Position numbers and translations under genes: made by a program. 40,157 bases of DNA from Chromatiales bacterium. Lineage in GTDB: Bacteria; Pseudomonadota; Gammaproteobacteria; SZUA-152. This document shows, in pieces, positions 7,112-15,679 of this stretch (positions within the stretch are counted from its first letter, which is position 1; every line of letters begins with the position of its first letter). Below the pieces are notes generated by a model. It made no database searches. It saw nothing but the letters and a program-made list of their open reading frames with translations, and was not told where the DNA came from. Location: positions 1 to 40,157 of the forward strand of contig JALSGT010000154.1 in NCBI GenBank assembly GCA_026982555.1. The letters run 5' to 3'.

Positions 7112-8614
7112 GTGACCGCCAAATTCGATACGCCCGAGTTGTTTAAAAATATCGAGATCATCGATACACCAAAATATGAGGTGGATTCGATGGCGCACAG
7201 CAGCCCGTATCCGGCCAAGGCCCAGCACAATGAAAAACTCGGGTTTCCCGGTGAGCTGGTGGACAACTGGGAAGAAAAAGCCGTTACCCGCCTGGGTGAA
7301 CTGGTGGACGGCTCCCGTGCCCTGCGCACCTTCCTCGACAGTTGCGTAAAGTGTGGCGCCTGCACTGACAAGTGTCATTATTACCTCGGCACCAAAGACC
7401 CCAAAAACATGCCCGTGGCACGTCAGGATTTATTACGCAGCATCTACCGCCGGTATTACACTTTCGCAGGCAAATATTTCCCCAGGCTCGTCGGTGCCCG
7501 CGACATGGATAAAAGCGTACTGGATGAATGGTATAGCTACTTCCATCAATGCTCGCAATGCCGTCGCTGCTCCGTATTTTGTCCCTACGGTATCGACACC
7601 GCCGAAATCTCCATGGCCGCGCGTGACATCATGGACACCGTGGGCCACGGCCAGAAATACTGTAACGAAATTCTGGGTAAGTTGCAGACCATCGGCAACA
7701 ACCTGGGGCTGCCCGAAAAAGCGCTGATTAACACACTGGAAGACCTGGAAGAAGAAGTAGAAGAAGACACCGGTGTTGCGGTGAAATATCCGGTGGATGT
7801 GAAAGGTGCTGATGTATTGCTCGTTGTACCCTCTGCTGATTTTTTTGCCGAACCACACATTGATGGTCTGATTGGTTACGGCAAGGTTTTCCATCAGGCG
7901 GGAATCAGCTGGACGTTGTCCTCGTATGCCTCCGAGGCGGCGAATTTTTCCATGTTTATCGGCAGTGGCGATAACCTGAAAAAAGTGGCCCAGCGCATTC
8001 GGGATGCTGCCGAAGAACTGGGCGTTAAACGTATTATCGTCGGCGAATGTGGCCATGCCTGGCGTGTGGCCTACAGCTTCTGGAACACATTGGTGGGCCC
8101 GTTTGATTTTCTTGATCCCAACTATCCTGCACCGCAGCATATCGTCGAATTTACTTATGATCTGATTCAGCGCGGTGCCTTAAATCTTGACAAGGAAGCC
8201 AATGATCACCGGCGCATTACCTTTCATGACTCCTGCAATGTGGCGCGCGCCTCGCGCATGGGCAACATACCCGGCGGACAATTTATTTTACCCCGTGCAT
8301 TAATCACCGCCTCGGCCAATCACTTTTTTGATATGTCCCCTGAAACTATTCATGAAAATACATTTTGTTGTGGCGGTGGCGGCGGCTTGCTGACCGATGA
8401 CCTGATGGAAATTCGCATCAAAGGTGCCATGCCGCGTATGCAGGCATTGAAGCAGGTGGTGGATGAACACGATGTCAACGCCATGGTGGCCATTTGCGCC
8501 ATTTGCAAAGCTCAGTTCAGCAAAGCGTTGCCCGCGTATCAATTCCCCATGGACATGATTACCAGCTTGCATCAGGTGGTTGGCGATGCCATCCAGCTGG
8601 GGACCAAAGACTAA
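7112..8614 (+). CDS. dsrK: HdrD-like iron-sulfur protein of DsrMKJOP
   Basis: A 500-residue protein resembling heterodisulfide reductase subunit HdrD. Two [4Fe-4S] motifs are C78-x2-C81-x2-C84-x3-C88 and C147-x2-C150-x2-C153-x3-C157. The C-terminal half has cysteine-rich CCG-type blocks (ECGHAW, HDSCNVAR, FCCGGGGGL, CAICKAQF) that hold the special catalytic cluster. DsrK is thought to be the catalytic subunit acting on DsrC cysteines on the cytoplasmic side. The start is GTG 7112 behind AAAAGAGAG; the resulting MTAKFDTPELF is the family N-terminus, whereas the next ATG (7190) would remove it. The dsrM-dsrK gap is 161 bases and holds a CCTCACCCCAACCT repeat word at 7007-7020. Confidence 0.96.
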   Translation: MTAKFDTPELFKNIEIIDTPKYEVDSMAHSSPYPAKAQHNEKLGFPGELVDNWEEKAVTRLGELVDGSRALRTFLDSCVKCGACTDKCHYYLGTKDPKNMPVARQDLLRSIYRRYYTFAGKYFPRLVGARDMDKSVLDEWYSYFHQCSQCRRCSVFCPYGIDTAEISMAARDIMDTVGHGQKYCNEILGKLQTIGNNLGLPEKALINTLEDLEEEVEEDTGVAVKYPVDVKGADVLLVVPSADFFAEPHIDGLIGYGKVFHQAGISWTLSSYASEAANFSMFIGSGDNLKKVAQRIRDAAEELGVKRIIVGECGHAWRVAYSFWNTLVGPFDFLDPNYPAPQHIVEFTYDLIQRGALNLDKEANDHRRITFHDSCNVARASRMGNIPGGQFILPRALITASANHFFDMSPETIHENTFCCGGGGGLLTDDLMEIRIKGAMPRMQALKQVVDEHDVNAMVAICAICKAQFSKALPAYQFPMDMITSLHQVVGDAIQLGTKD

Positions 8615-8623
8615 AAATGCAGA

Positions 8624-8638
8624 GTGGGCAGTGCCCAC
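8624..8638. repeat. Short hairpin in the dsrK-dsrL spacer
   Basis: GTGGGC and GCCCAC form a perfect six-base stem around the loop AGT. It lies in the 79-base gap between dsrK and dsrL with no following T-run, so it is not a standard terminator. It resembles short REP-type palindromes and is one of several different hairpins within the dsr run. Confidence 0.5.
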
Positions 8639-8693
8639 CCTGCACAAGATGGGCGGAGCGCATTCAACACAAGTGGATCAGGAGACTGACGCT

Positions 8694-10667
8694 ATGGCAA
8701 CACCGGCAGATAAAGTAAAAACACACACATTTCGTAAATACAAAGATGGCGACCACGAAGTCACGCGTTGGAGCGAGCAGATTTTCGATGGTGACCGCAC
8801 CCACAAATGTCCTACTTATGTGCATCAAACACCACCATGCCAGGGCAGCTGCCCTTCCGGGGAAGACATTCGCGGCTGGCTGAACATCGTGCGCGGTATC
8901 GAAAAACCTGCCGACGGTATGGACTGGCAGGAATATGCTTTTCGGCGTTCCACCCAGGCCAATCCTTTTCCTTCGGTCATGGGCCGCGTCTGTCCTGCAC
9001 CTTGTCAGGATGGTTGCAACCGCAATCAAGTGGAAGACTTTGTGGGCATTAATGCCGTCGAACAATTCATCGGCGACAGCGCACTGGATGCCGGTCTTGA
9101 ATTTACCCCCGGCGCCGACACCGGAAAAAAAGTCGCCATCATCGGCGGTGGTCCTTGCGGATTATCCGCCGCGTATCAATTACGCCTGAAAGGCCATGCC
9201 TGCACGATTTTTGACGATCACGAAGACCTGGGCGGCATGATGATGTACGGCATTCCCGGCTATCGCACCCCGCGTGATGTGCTGCACGGCGAAATGAACC
9301 GCATCATCAATATGGGTGTGGAAACAAAATTAAAAACCCGCGTGGGTAAAGACATTACCCTGAAACAACTGGAAAAAGATTTTGACGCTGTACTGTTTGC
9401 CATCGGCGCACAATCCGGTCGGGATCTGCCAGTGGATAATTTCAGTGAAGCCAGCAATTGCCTCTCCGGCGTTGCCTTCCTTGCCGCATTTAACGAAGGC
9501 CGCCTGAAAGGTGTCACCGGCAAGGTGGTGGTGATTGGCGGTGGCGATACCTCTATCGACGTGGCCTCCGTGGCCCGCCGCATCGGCAAGATCACCGATG
9601 TTCACGAAAATGACAGACCGGAGCATATCATCCTCGGGCAGACGGCTCACGATGTGGCGGGAGTGGCCAACCGCGAAGGTGCAGACGTCACCCTGCTGTC
9701 GCGCCATCCCGTCTCCAACATGACAGCAGCCCAACATGAAATAGATGATGCCACCCGCGAAGGCGTGGAAATTATCGATTCCATCGACCCGGTTGCCGTG
9801 ATCATGGGTGATAATGGTCGCGCCAAAGCCCTGCGCGTACGCAAGCTAAAATGGGAAGGCAAGAATATGATGCCCATCGAGGATTCTGAATACGACATCG
9901 ATGCTGATCTCATCGTCTCCGCTATCGGTCAAACCGGCAACCTGAAAGGCATGGAAGAATTTGGTAATGACCGCGGCCTGATCGATGCAGACAAAAACTT
10001 TCAAGTCCCCAATAAACCCGGCTTCTTTGTTGCAGGCGACATCGTGCAACCCCATCTGTTAACCACGGTGATCGGTCAGGCATCGGTGGCAGCCGAAAGC
10101 ATCGACCACTACCTGAAAAATGAAGAAGCCGGTAAACGTCCAAAAGTGGACGTGCATCATTTCAACCTGCTGAACAAACTGCGTGAAACCCATCATGAGC
10201 CTGCACACTTTACCCCTGAAGGTGACGCAAAAGTGCGTGGCATTGACCGAGGCCTGCATGGCACCGCAGATGCTGACTTTGCAATTCATAACTACGAAGA
10301 TCGCTCCGCACAGCAGATAATTTCTGCGGACAAACTGTTCCTCGGGCACTTCGCCCACGAAGCACGCCATGTGCGCACGGAAGACGTACCCGGCTCTGAC
10401 GAAGTATTGGGTCACTTTGAAGAACGCATTCATGCATTATCCGAAGAGGATACCGTTGCCGAAGCCAAACGCTGCATGAGTTGCGGCATGTGCTTTGAAT
10501 GTGACAACTGCATTATTTACTGTCCGCAGGATGCCGTGTTCAAAGTGAAAAAAGAGGAATCGACAATGGGACGCTACGTCGCTACCGATTATTCCAAATG
10601 CATCGGCTGTCACATCTGCGCGGATGTCTGCCCCACCGGTTACATCCAGATGGGTCTGGGCGAATAA
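8694..10667 (+). CDS. dsrL: Iron-sulfur flavoprotein DsrL, NAD(P)H:acceptor oxidoreductase
   Basis: A 657-residue protein related to the small subunit of glutamate synthase (GltD). The N-terminal cysteine region has C39, C49, C53 and C100-x3-C104-x3-C108. An FAD-binding GGGPCG starts at 151, an NAD(P)-binding GGGDTS at 282, and the second FAD motif is FFVAGD near 444-449. The C-terminal ferredoxin domain has two clusters (C594, C597, C600, C606, C610 and C636, C639, C642, C646). That domain puts it in the DsrL-1 group. DsrL moves electrons between DsrAB and NAD(P)H and is essential for sulfur oxidation in A. vinosum. The frame opens at 8580 inside dsrK, but ATG 8694 follows AGGAGA with an eight-base spacer and gives the usual length. 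Confidence 0.96.
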   Translation: MATPADKVKTHTFRKYKDGDHEVTRWSEQIFDGDRTHKCPTYVHQTPPCQGSCPSGEDIRGWLNIVRGIEKPADGMDWQEYAFRRSTQANPFPSVMGRVCPAPCQDGCNRNQVEDFVGINAVEQFIGDSALDAGLEFTPGADTGKKVAIIGGGPCGLSAAYQLRLKGHACTIFDDHEDLGGMMMYGIPGYRTPRDVLHGEMNRIINMGVETKLKTRVGKDITLKQLEKDFDAVLFAIGAQSGRDLPVDNFSEASNCLSGVAFLAAFNEGRLKGVTGKVVVIGGGDTSIDVASVARRIGKITDVHENDRPEHIILGQTAHDVAGVANREGADVTLLSRHPVSNMTAAQHEIDDATREGVEIIDSIDPVAVIMGDNGRAKALRVRKLKWEGKNMMPIEDSEYDIDADLIVSAIGQTGNLKGMEEFGNDRGLIDADKNFQVPNKPGFFVAGDIVQPHLLTTVIGQASVAAESIDHYLKNEEAGKRPKVDVHHFNLLNKLRETHHEPAHFTPEGDAKVRGIDRGLHGTADADFAIHNYEDRSAQQIISADKLFLGHFAHEARHVRTEDVPGSDEVLGHFEERIHALSEEDTVAEAKRCMSCGMCFECDNCIIYCPQDAVFKVKKEESTMGRYVATDYSKCIGCHICADVCPTGYIQMGLGE

Positions 10668-10687
10668 GAGCAGGAGCAAAGGAAAAA

Positions 10688-11089
10688 ATGAAAGCGAAAA
10701 GAAATACACAAAGGTTCTGGCTTGCCGCCTTTATCTTTGTGCTTTTCTCCTTTGGAGTGATGGCTGATGTGCCCGTACCCGATATACCCGAAGCTGTAAA
10801 AGGTGAGCAATGTGTGGAAGAAACCGGCTTCATGCGCAGAAATCATATGGAACTGCTGTTGCACCAGCGTGATGACACCCTGCGCAAAGGCATTCGCACC
10901 CAAAAACACAGCCTGAAAAACTGTTTTACCTGTCATGTGGTCAAGGGTGCGGACAATCAGCCGGTCACCGTAAAAGACTCTCGCCATTTTTGTCGCGAAT
11001 GCCATGACTACGCGGCCGTGCAGGTTGATTGTTTTCAATGCCATACATCCGTACCCGGCGGCGCCAAAACAACGGGGACAAGACCATGA
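10688..11089 (+). CDS. dsrJ: Periplasmic triheme cytochrome c of DsrMKJOP
   Basis: A 133-residue protein with an N-terminal hydrophobic segment (residues 10-26) acting as signal or anchor, followed by three heme c sites: C79-x2-C82-H83, C102-x2-C105-H106 and C115-x2-C118-H119. C42 (GEQCVEETGFMRRNHM) matches the unusual heme-ligand cysteine described in A. vinosum DsrJ. ATG 10688 follows a GGAG-containing ribosome site; the longer frame from 10598 runs inside dsrL and is rejected. It overlaps dsrO by four bases. Its role in the complex is electron exchange on the periplasmic side. Confidence 0.96.
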   Translation: MKAKRNTQRFWLAAFIFVLFSFGVMADVPVPDIPEAVKGEQCVEETGFMRRNHMELLLHQRDDTLRKGIRTQKHSLKNCFTCHVVKGADNQPVTVKDSRHFCRECHDYAAVQVDCFQCHTSVPGGAKTTGTRP

Positions 11090-11844
11090 GCAATACACAG
11101 GATCATATTCAAGACGATAATCAAATCGACAGTTACCGCCGCAAGCTGTTAGGAGGCGGTGCCGCACTTGCCGGTGCAGCGGCCCTTGGCTCCGGCGTAT
11201 TTTTTACCAGCATCGCCCGTGCCAAGCCGGATGCCGAACCCGCCAGCAGTGAAATACGCTGGGGGTTTCTTATCGACACCAACAAATGCGCGGACAACTG
11301 CGACAAGTGTGTAACGGCTTGTAATGACGAATTTAATCTTACCGGTTTTGGTCGCCCCGAAACCGATGCGCAATGGATTCGCACCGTTACCCTGCGCGAT
11401 AAAAAAACCGGGCACACCACCAAACTGCCGTTGATGTGCCAGCACTGCGCACATCCGCCCTGTGTAGACGTGTGCCCCACCGGTGCCTCTTTTAAACGCC
11501 CTGACGGCATTGTACTGGTGGACAAACACACCTGCATCGGCTGTCGTTATTGCATGATTGCCTGCCCTTACAAGGCCCGTTCTTTTGTGCATGAGACTAT
11601 TGAAAACCAGAAGGAGTACGGACCACGCGGCAAAGGCACAGTGGAAAGCTGCACCCTGTGTGTGCATCGTGTGGACAAGGGGGAAATTCCTGCCTGTGCC
11701 GAAGCCTGTCCGGAAAAAGCGATTTTGTTTGGCAACATGAATGATGCCAACAGCGACATTGCCCGACGCATGGCCAGCACGGTCTCCACCGAAATCCGGG
11801 GTGACCTGCGCCTGGACCTGGGGGTGCGTTACCAGGGTATTTAA
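11086..11844 (+). CDS. dsrO: Periplasmic four-cluster ferredoxin subunit of DsrMKJOP, Tat-exported
   Basis: A 252-residue protein with a twin-arginine signal (SYRRKLL, R18-R19, then an Ala/Gly-rich hydrophobic stretch to about residue 46), so it is exported folded with its clusters. Four cysteine sets fit four iron-sulfur clusters: C68/72/75/79, C118/121/126/130, C150/153/156/160 and C189/192/204/208. This is the DmsB/PsrB/HybA type and passes electrons between DsrJ and the membrane protein DsrP. The ATG overlaps the dsrJ stop (ATGA), so translation is coupled. The longer frame from 11029 lies inside dsrJ. Confidence 0.96.
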   Translation: MSNTQDHIQDDNQIDSYRRKLLGGGAALAGAAALGSGVFFTSIARAKPDAEPASSEIRWGFLIDTNKCADNCDKCVTACNDEFNLTGFGRPETDAQWIRTVTLRDKKTGHTTKLPLMCQHCAHPPCVDVCPTGASFKRPDGIVLVDKHTCIGCRYCMIACPYKARSFVHETIENQKEYGPRGKGTVESCTLCVHRVDKGEIPACAEACPEKAILFGNMNDANSDIARRMASTVSTEIRGDLRLDLGVRYQGI

Positions 11845-11847
11845 CCG

Positions 11848-11880
11848 GTAGGTTGGGGTTCATGCCTCACCCCAGCCTAC
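11848..11880. repeat. Hairpin repeat in the dsrO-dsrP spacer
   Basis: GTAGGTTGGGGT (11848-11859) pairs with ACCCCAGCCTAC (11869-11880) over twelve positions, with one G-U type mismatch and a nine-base loop. The right half, CCTCACCCCAGCCT (11865-11878), matches CCTCACCCCAACCT at 7007-7020 in the dsrM-dsrK spacer at 13 of 14 bases, so both spacers carry parts of the same repeat family. No T-run follows; partial attenuation or message protection is possible. Confidence 0.6.
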
Positions 11881-11904
11881 GAAATGATGAATGAGCGATA
11901 AACA

Positions 11905-13119
11905 ATGAAACCAACGACTTTCCGTGAAATCACCGGCAACAGCAAGGGTTACTATATGCTGTTAGCCTTGCTGGGCCTGACGGTTGCCGCTGGACTGGGT
12001 TCGGCCTGGTACATGGAACACAATGGCCACTGGGTCACCGGCATGAACAACCAGATTGTCTGGGGCATGCCCCATGTGTTTGCGGTATTTCTGATTGTCG
12101 CCGCTTCCGGCGCACTCAACGTGGCCTCCATGTCATCGGTATTCGGCAAAACCTCATACAAACCACTGGCCCCGCTCTCGGGCCTCATGGCCATCACCCT
12201 GCTGACAGGAGGACTCATGGTACTGGTACTGGATCTGGGCCGGCCGGACCGCCTCATCGTGGCCATGACCACTTACAACTTCAAATCTATCTTTGCCTGG
12301 AACATGATTTTGTATAACGGCTTTTTCCTTATCGTCGGCATCTACCTGTGGACCATGATGCAACGCAACCTGAACCAATATTCAAAAACCGCAGGCTTCT
12401 TCGCCTTTTTATGGCGACTGGCACTGACCACCGGTACCGGTTCCATTTTTGGTTTCATTGTCGCCCGTCAGTTTTACGATGCCGCTATCATGGCACCCAT
12501 GTTTATCGTCATGTCCTTCGCCTTCGGCCTGGCCTTTTTCCTGATCTTCCTGCTAGCGGCCTACAAATGGACTGGCCGCGAAATCGGCAGCTACCTGATC
12601 AACCGCCTGCAAAAACTGCTGGGGCTGTTTATCGCCGCCGTATTACTCTTCGTAGTGATTTTCCATCTCACCAACCTTTACGTCACCCAGCATCATGGCG
12701 TAGAAGACTTCATTCTCGCAGGCGATAACATTTACAGCGGTCTGTTCTGGGTGGGCTACCTACTGCTGGGCACTATTTTTCCGCTGATCATCTGCTACAC
12801 CTCTGCCTTCCGCGCCTCCATCGGCTGGACAACTGCTGCCGCCATTCTGGTCATTGCAGGCGGACTGTCGCAGATGTACATCATTATCATCGGGGGTCAG
12901 GCTTTTCCTCTGGACATGTTCCCCGGCAAGGAAGTCAGCAGCAGTTTCTATGACGGTGTGATCGTAACCTATTCACCCACCGCGCCAGAAGTCATGCTCG
13001 GTTTGGGTGGTGTTGCACTCGCATTTGCAGCCACCCTGTTTGCGGTCAAAATCCTGCGTTTTCTGCCCTTGAGTCTGGCCAATGCCAAAATTGACCCACA
13101 TCATTCTGCGCAGGGCTAA
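11905..13119 (+). CDS. dsrP: NrfD/PsrC-like membrane subunit of DsrMKJOP
   Basis: A 404-residue integral membrane protein of the NrfD/PsrC family with about ten hydrophobic segments, starting near residues 17-36, 53-73, 93-112 and 129-150. The loop motif LDLGRPDR and the segment following it are typical. DsrP is the quinone-interacting partner of DsrO in the DsrMKJOP complex. It is the last dsr gene here; the next gene runs convergently, so dsrN, dsrR and dsrS, which follow dsrP in A. vinosum, are not in this place. The ribosome site is weak, and the 60-base gap upstream holds a hairpin repeat. Confidence 0.95.
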   Translation: MKPTTFREITGNSKGYYMLLALLGLTVAAGLGSAWYMEHNGHWVTGMNNQIVWGMPHVFAVFLIVAASGALNVASMSSVFGKTSYKPLAPLSGLMAITLLTGGLMVLVLDLGRPDRLIVAMTTYNFKSIFAWNMILYNGFFLIVGIYLWTMMQRNLNQYSKTAGFFAFLWRLALTTGTGSIFGFIVARQFYDAAIMAPMFIVMSFAFGLAFFLIFLLAAYKWTGREIGSYLINRLQKLLGLFIAAVLLFVVIFHLTNLYVTQHHGVEDFILAGDNIYSGLFWVGYLLLGTIFPLIICYTSAFRASIGWTTAAAILVIAGGLSQMYIIIIGGQAFPLDMFPGKEVSSSFYDGVIVTYSPTAPEVMLGLGGVALAFAATLFAVKILRFLPLSLANAKIDPHHSAQG

Positions 13120-13144
13120 CCGGAGTATATCCAGCACACTTCAG

Positions 13145-13179
13145 GCAGGGGTCAGACGTCAGAACCCTTTAAACCCTGC
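13145..13179. terminator. Inverted repeat between convergent dsrP and the Nudix gene
   Basis: GCAGGG (13145-13150) pairs with CCCTGC (13174-13179), enclosing GGTCAGACGTCAGAACC, which can fold further. The site lies between two convergent genes, where a two-way terminator is expected, and touches the stop codon of the minus-strand gene. There is no clear T-run, so the call is tentative. GGGGTCAGAC at 13148-13157 echoes CTCTGACCCC, inverted, at 1661-1670. Confidence 0.35.
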
Positions 13180-14162
13180 TAAACATCCCACAACGCCCGG
13201 ATCGCTGCCACTCCCTGCGCTCCATGGACAAACGCCTGTTGTAAATCAGCGGGTGTCATTCCGCCCAGCGCATAAACGGGACAATGCGCCAACTCTGCCA
13301 GCACCTGAAACTGTTCCCAGCCCAGCGGTACAGTATCGGGATGACTCGCCGTCGCTGCCACCGGGGACAACATCATAAAGTCCGCTCCCAGCTTTTCCGC
13401 CTGACGCAATTGCGCTGGCGAATGACAGGATGCTGATACCCATTTAACGTCAGGCCGCTCAGACAGAGACTCAAGCCGCCCACTATCGAGATGCGCGCCC
13501 GCCGCACCCACTTCGGCCACTAATTCCGGGTCAGCATTCAACATCAGAGCAGCATCATGTCGCTCACATAATCCCTGACATTGTTTGGCCAGGATCAAAT
13601 AATCAGTGTCAGAAAGTGTTTTGGCGCGTAACTGCACCAGCCGAATCCCCCCGCGCAGGCAGGTGTCCAGCTGTGCAAGGAAAGCGGAAAAATCATCGTC
13701 AGGATTCGGGGTAACAAGATAATAATCCGGCAACTGTACTGCCGTGACGATGGGAATATTGGCCGCAGGAAAATCGTACCCCGACAACTCATGCGGCTGC
13801 ACCCAAACCAGAGACTGACCTTCGCGTCCCTTCCCGGCAACAGAAGGCGCTTCGCTGCCAAAACCATCCACGCGCCACACATCCAGTAATACTGATTTAT
13901 CGGGATAATCGTGACGTACGCGAATTAATGGCCGCGCCCGTTGCACGTCGATCCCCAATTCCTCGCGTAACTCGCGGGCCAATGCATCACGCACGGTTTC
14001 ACCCCTCTCCACTTTACCGCCGGGAAACTCCCACAGGCCTCCCTGGTGTACATGCACCGGTCGTCGAGCAATTAACACACGACCCTGCTCATCAAATATT
14101 GCAGCAGCAGCAACATGCACCACAGACTCAGGTGGCCGGGAATCAGCTCCGGTATTCAGCAT
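13179..14162 (-). CDS. Nudix hydrolase (MutT type) fused to a ThiE/TenI-like domain
   Basis: A 327-residue two-domain protein. Residues 15-145 are a Nudix domain with a perfect Nudix box (G49-x5-E55-x7-R63-E64...E67-E68-x-G70), like MutT, which clears 8-oxo-dGTP. Residues 148-327 resemble thiamine-phosphate synthase ([24 protein letters not shown]). The usual N-D pair is N209-A210, and the usual GQxD after GxHL is missing, so this half may not make thiamine phosphate. The same fusion lies next to argJ-secA in Pseudomonas. ATG 14162 overlaps the end of argJ by 20 bases; ATG 14171 is also possible. The longest frame, from 14222, would overlap argJ by 80 bases. None has a strong ribosome site. 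Confidence 0.9.
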   Translation of the reverse strand: MLNTGADSRPPESVVHVAAAAIFDEQGRVLIARRPVHVHQGGLWEFPGGKVERGETVRDALARELREELGIDVQRARPLIRVRHDYPDKSVLLDVWRVDGFGSEAPSVAGKGREGQSLVWVQPHELSGYDFPAANIPIVTAVQLPDYYLVTPNPDDDFSAFLAQLDTCLRGGIRLVQLRAKTLSDTDYLILAKQCQGLCERHDAALMLNADPELVAEVGAAGAHLDSGRLESLSERPDVKWVSASCHSPAQLRQAEKLGADFMMLSPVAATASHPDTVPLGWEQFQVLAELAHCPVYALGGMTPADLQQAFVHGAQGVAAIRALWDV

Positions 14163-15360
14163 TGATGCGCACATAATCGTAGGACAGGTCACAGGTCCAT
14201 ACCTGTGCCGTGGCATCGCCACGGTTCAACACCACACGCACGGTAATTTCCGTTTTATCCATCACCTGTTGACCCAATTCTTCACGGTAACCGGCAGCAC
14301 GGCCACCATCGCGTGCAAGGCACACATCATCCAGATACAGCTCAATGGCATTGATATCCAGACTCACCAATCCAGCTCGTCCCACTGCTGCAAGAATACG
14401 TCCCCAGTTCGGGTCACTGGCAAAAAAAGCTGTCTTCACCAACGGTGAATGAGCAATGGTATACGCCACTTGCAGACACTCGGCTTCATCACGACCACCT
14501 TCCACCAGCACGGTAATGAGTTTGGTGGCGCCCTCACCATCGCGCACAACAGCCAGTGCCAGTTGCTCGCACACATCGGTCACTGCTGCACACAGCGCAT
14601 CAAAAGTATCGCCTTCAGCTTGATCAATCGTTGCCGCCGACTGCCCGGTCGCCATCAGCAGACAGGCATCATTGGTGGACGTATCGCCATCCACCGTAAT
14701 GCGATTAAAGGATTTATTCACCGCACGGGCCAGACACGTCTGCAATACATTTTGCGGCACGCTGGCATCTGTGGCGATATAGGCAAGCATCGTCGCCATG
14801 TCAGGCCGGATCATGCCTGAGCCTTTGGCAATACCGGTAATGGTGACCATGTGGCCGTCTATTTTCAGCTGCCGGGAAACGCCCTTGGGCACGGTGTCCG
14901 TCGTAAGAATACCGTGAGCAGCATCGACCCAGCCATTTTCATCCAGTGCGGCCAGCGCTTTGGGCACCGCATTACAAATGGCCGTGACTTGCAGGGGCTC
15001 GCTGATCACCCCCGTAGAAAAGGGCAACACCGCTTCACGAATACAGTTTGCTGTTTGCGCCACAGCATCACAACAAGCCAGAGCATCTGTCATGCCCTGC
15101 TCGCCCGTGCCTGCGTTGGCATTACCTGTATTGATCAACAAATACCGGGGAGACGTTTGTGCCCGGTGCTCACGGGCCACAATCACTGGCGCGGCACAAA
15201 AAGCATTACGGGTAAAAACCGCAGCCACCTGACTGCCCTCGCACAATTCCATTACCACCAGATCACGGCGATCCGGTTGTTGGATACCGGCACAGGTCGT
15301 GCCCAGGCGCAGGCCTGCGACAGGATGTAAAACAGGAAGCGTATGAATGTTTGAAGTCAT
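14143..15360 (-). CDS. argJ: Ornithine acetyltransferase / N-acetylglutamate synthase
   Basis: A 405-residue ArgJ, which transfers acetyl from N-acetylornithine to glutamate in the recycling arginine pathway. It is made as a precursor that cuts itself before a threonine. The cleavage motif is seen as [20 protein letters not shown], with Thr190 as the expected nucleophile. The substrate-binding NTGNANAGTG (77-86) and the late SDPNWGR block are present. The start ATG 15360 has no strong ribosome site. Its end overlaps the Nudix-ThiE gene, so the two are probably co-transcribed. Confidence 0.96.
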   Translation of the reverse strand: MTSNIHTLPVLHPVAGLRLGTTCAGIQQPDRRDLVVMELCEGSQVAAVFTRNAFCAAPVIVAREHRAQTSPRYLLINTGNANAGTGEQGMTDALACCDAVAQTANCIREAVLPFSTGVISEPLQVTAICNAVPKALAALDENGWVDAAHGILTTDTVPKGVSRQLKIDGHMVTITGIAKGSGMIRPDMATMLAYIATDASVPQNVLQTCLARAVNKSFNRITVDGDTSTNDACLLMATGQSAATIDQAEGDTFDALCAAVTDVCEQLALAVVRDGEGATKLITVLVEGGRDEAECLQVAYTIAHSPLVKTAFFASDPNWGRILAAVGRAGLVSLDINAIELYLDDVCLARDGGRAAGYREELGQQVMDKTEITVRVVLNRGDATAQVWTCDLSYDYVRINAEYRS

Positions 15361-15679
15361 AGCGCGAAAGATACAAGAGAGAACGAGCAGAAGAAAGATA
15401 AAAAGCTGACAATCACTGACGGGAGACCTTCGTTATAACCCCGTTTTAATGTGAAATAAGCGCCAAAAACACCTGTTTTTAAAGAATCACCGGGTATTTT
15501 TTACACAAAGATTACAAAAAGGCAGCGCGCTATACAGGTCGTAGCGACTCACTCAACCAGTAAATGCGCCAAAACCACCCAACAGGCTATTTATCAACAA
15601 TGTTAATACATCCTCGAAGCGGTCAACTGCGGAATTTAGGTTTATAACTTACCGTCTGTCAGCGCCGCTACAACTGTCT
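15361..15679. other. Gene-free spacer between secA and argJ
   Basis: About 320 bases without a credible reading frame. It should contain the end of the secA transcript and an argJ promoter. A weak candidate promoter on the minus strand is listed separately. No clear terminator hairpin with a T-run was found after secA. Confidence 0.6.
15529..15556 (-). promoter_or_regulatory. Candidate promoter for argJ
   Basis: Read on the minus strand, TTGAGT (15556-15551) and TATAGC (15534-15529) are separated by 16 bases, matching sigma70 consensus at four of six in each box. It would give a leader of about 160 bases before argJ. The match is modest and has no independent support. Confidence 0.3.

Noticed and set aside
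11086-11844. dsrO as a generic DMSO/polysulfide reductase ferredoxin subunit unrelated to dsr
   Set aside because: Overlap with dsrJ and position before dsrP in a full dsr order make DsrO far more likely.
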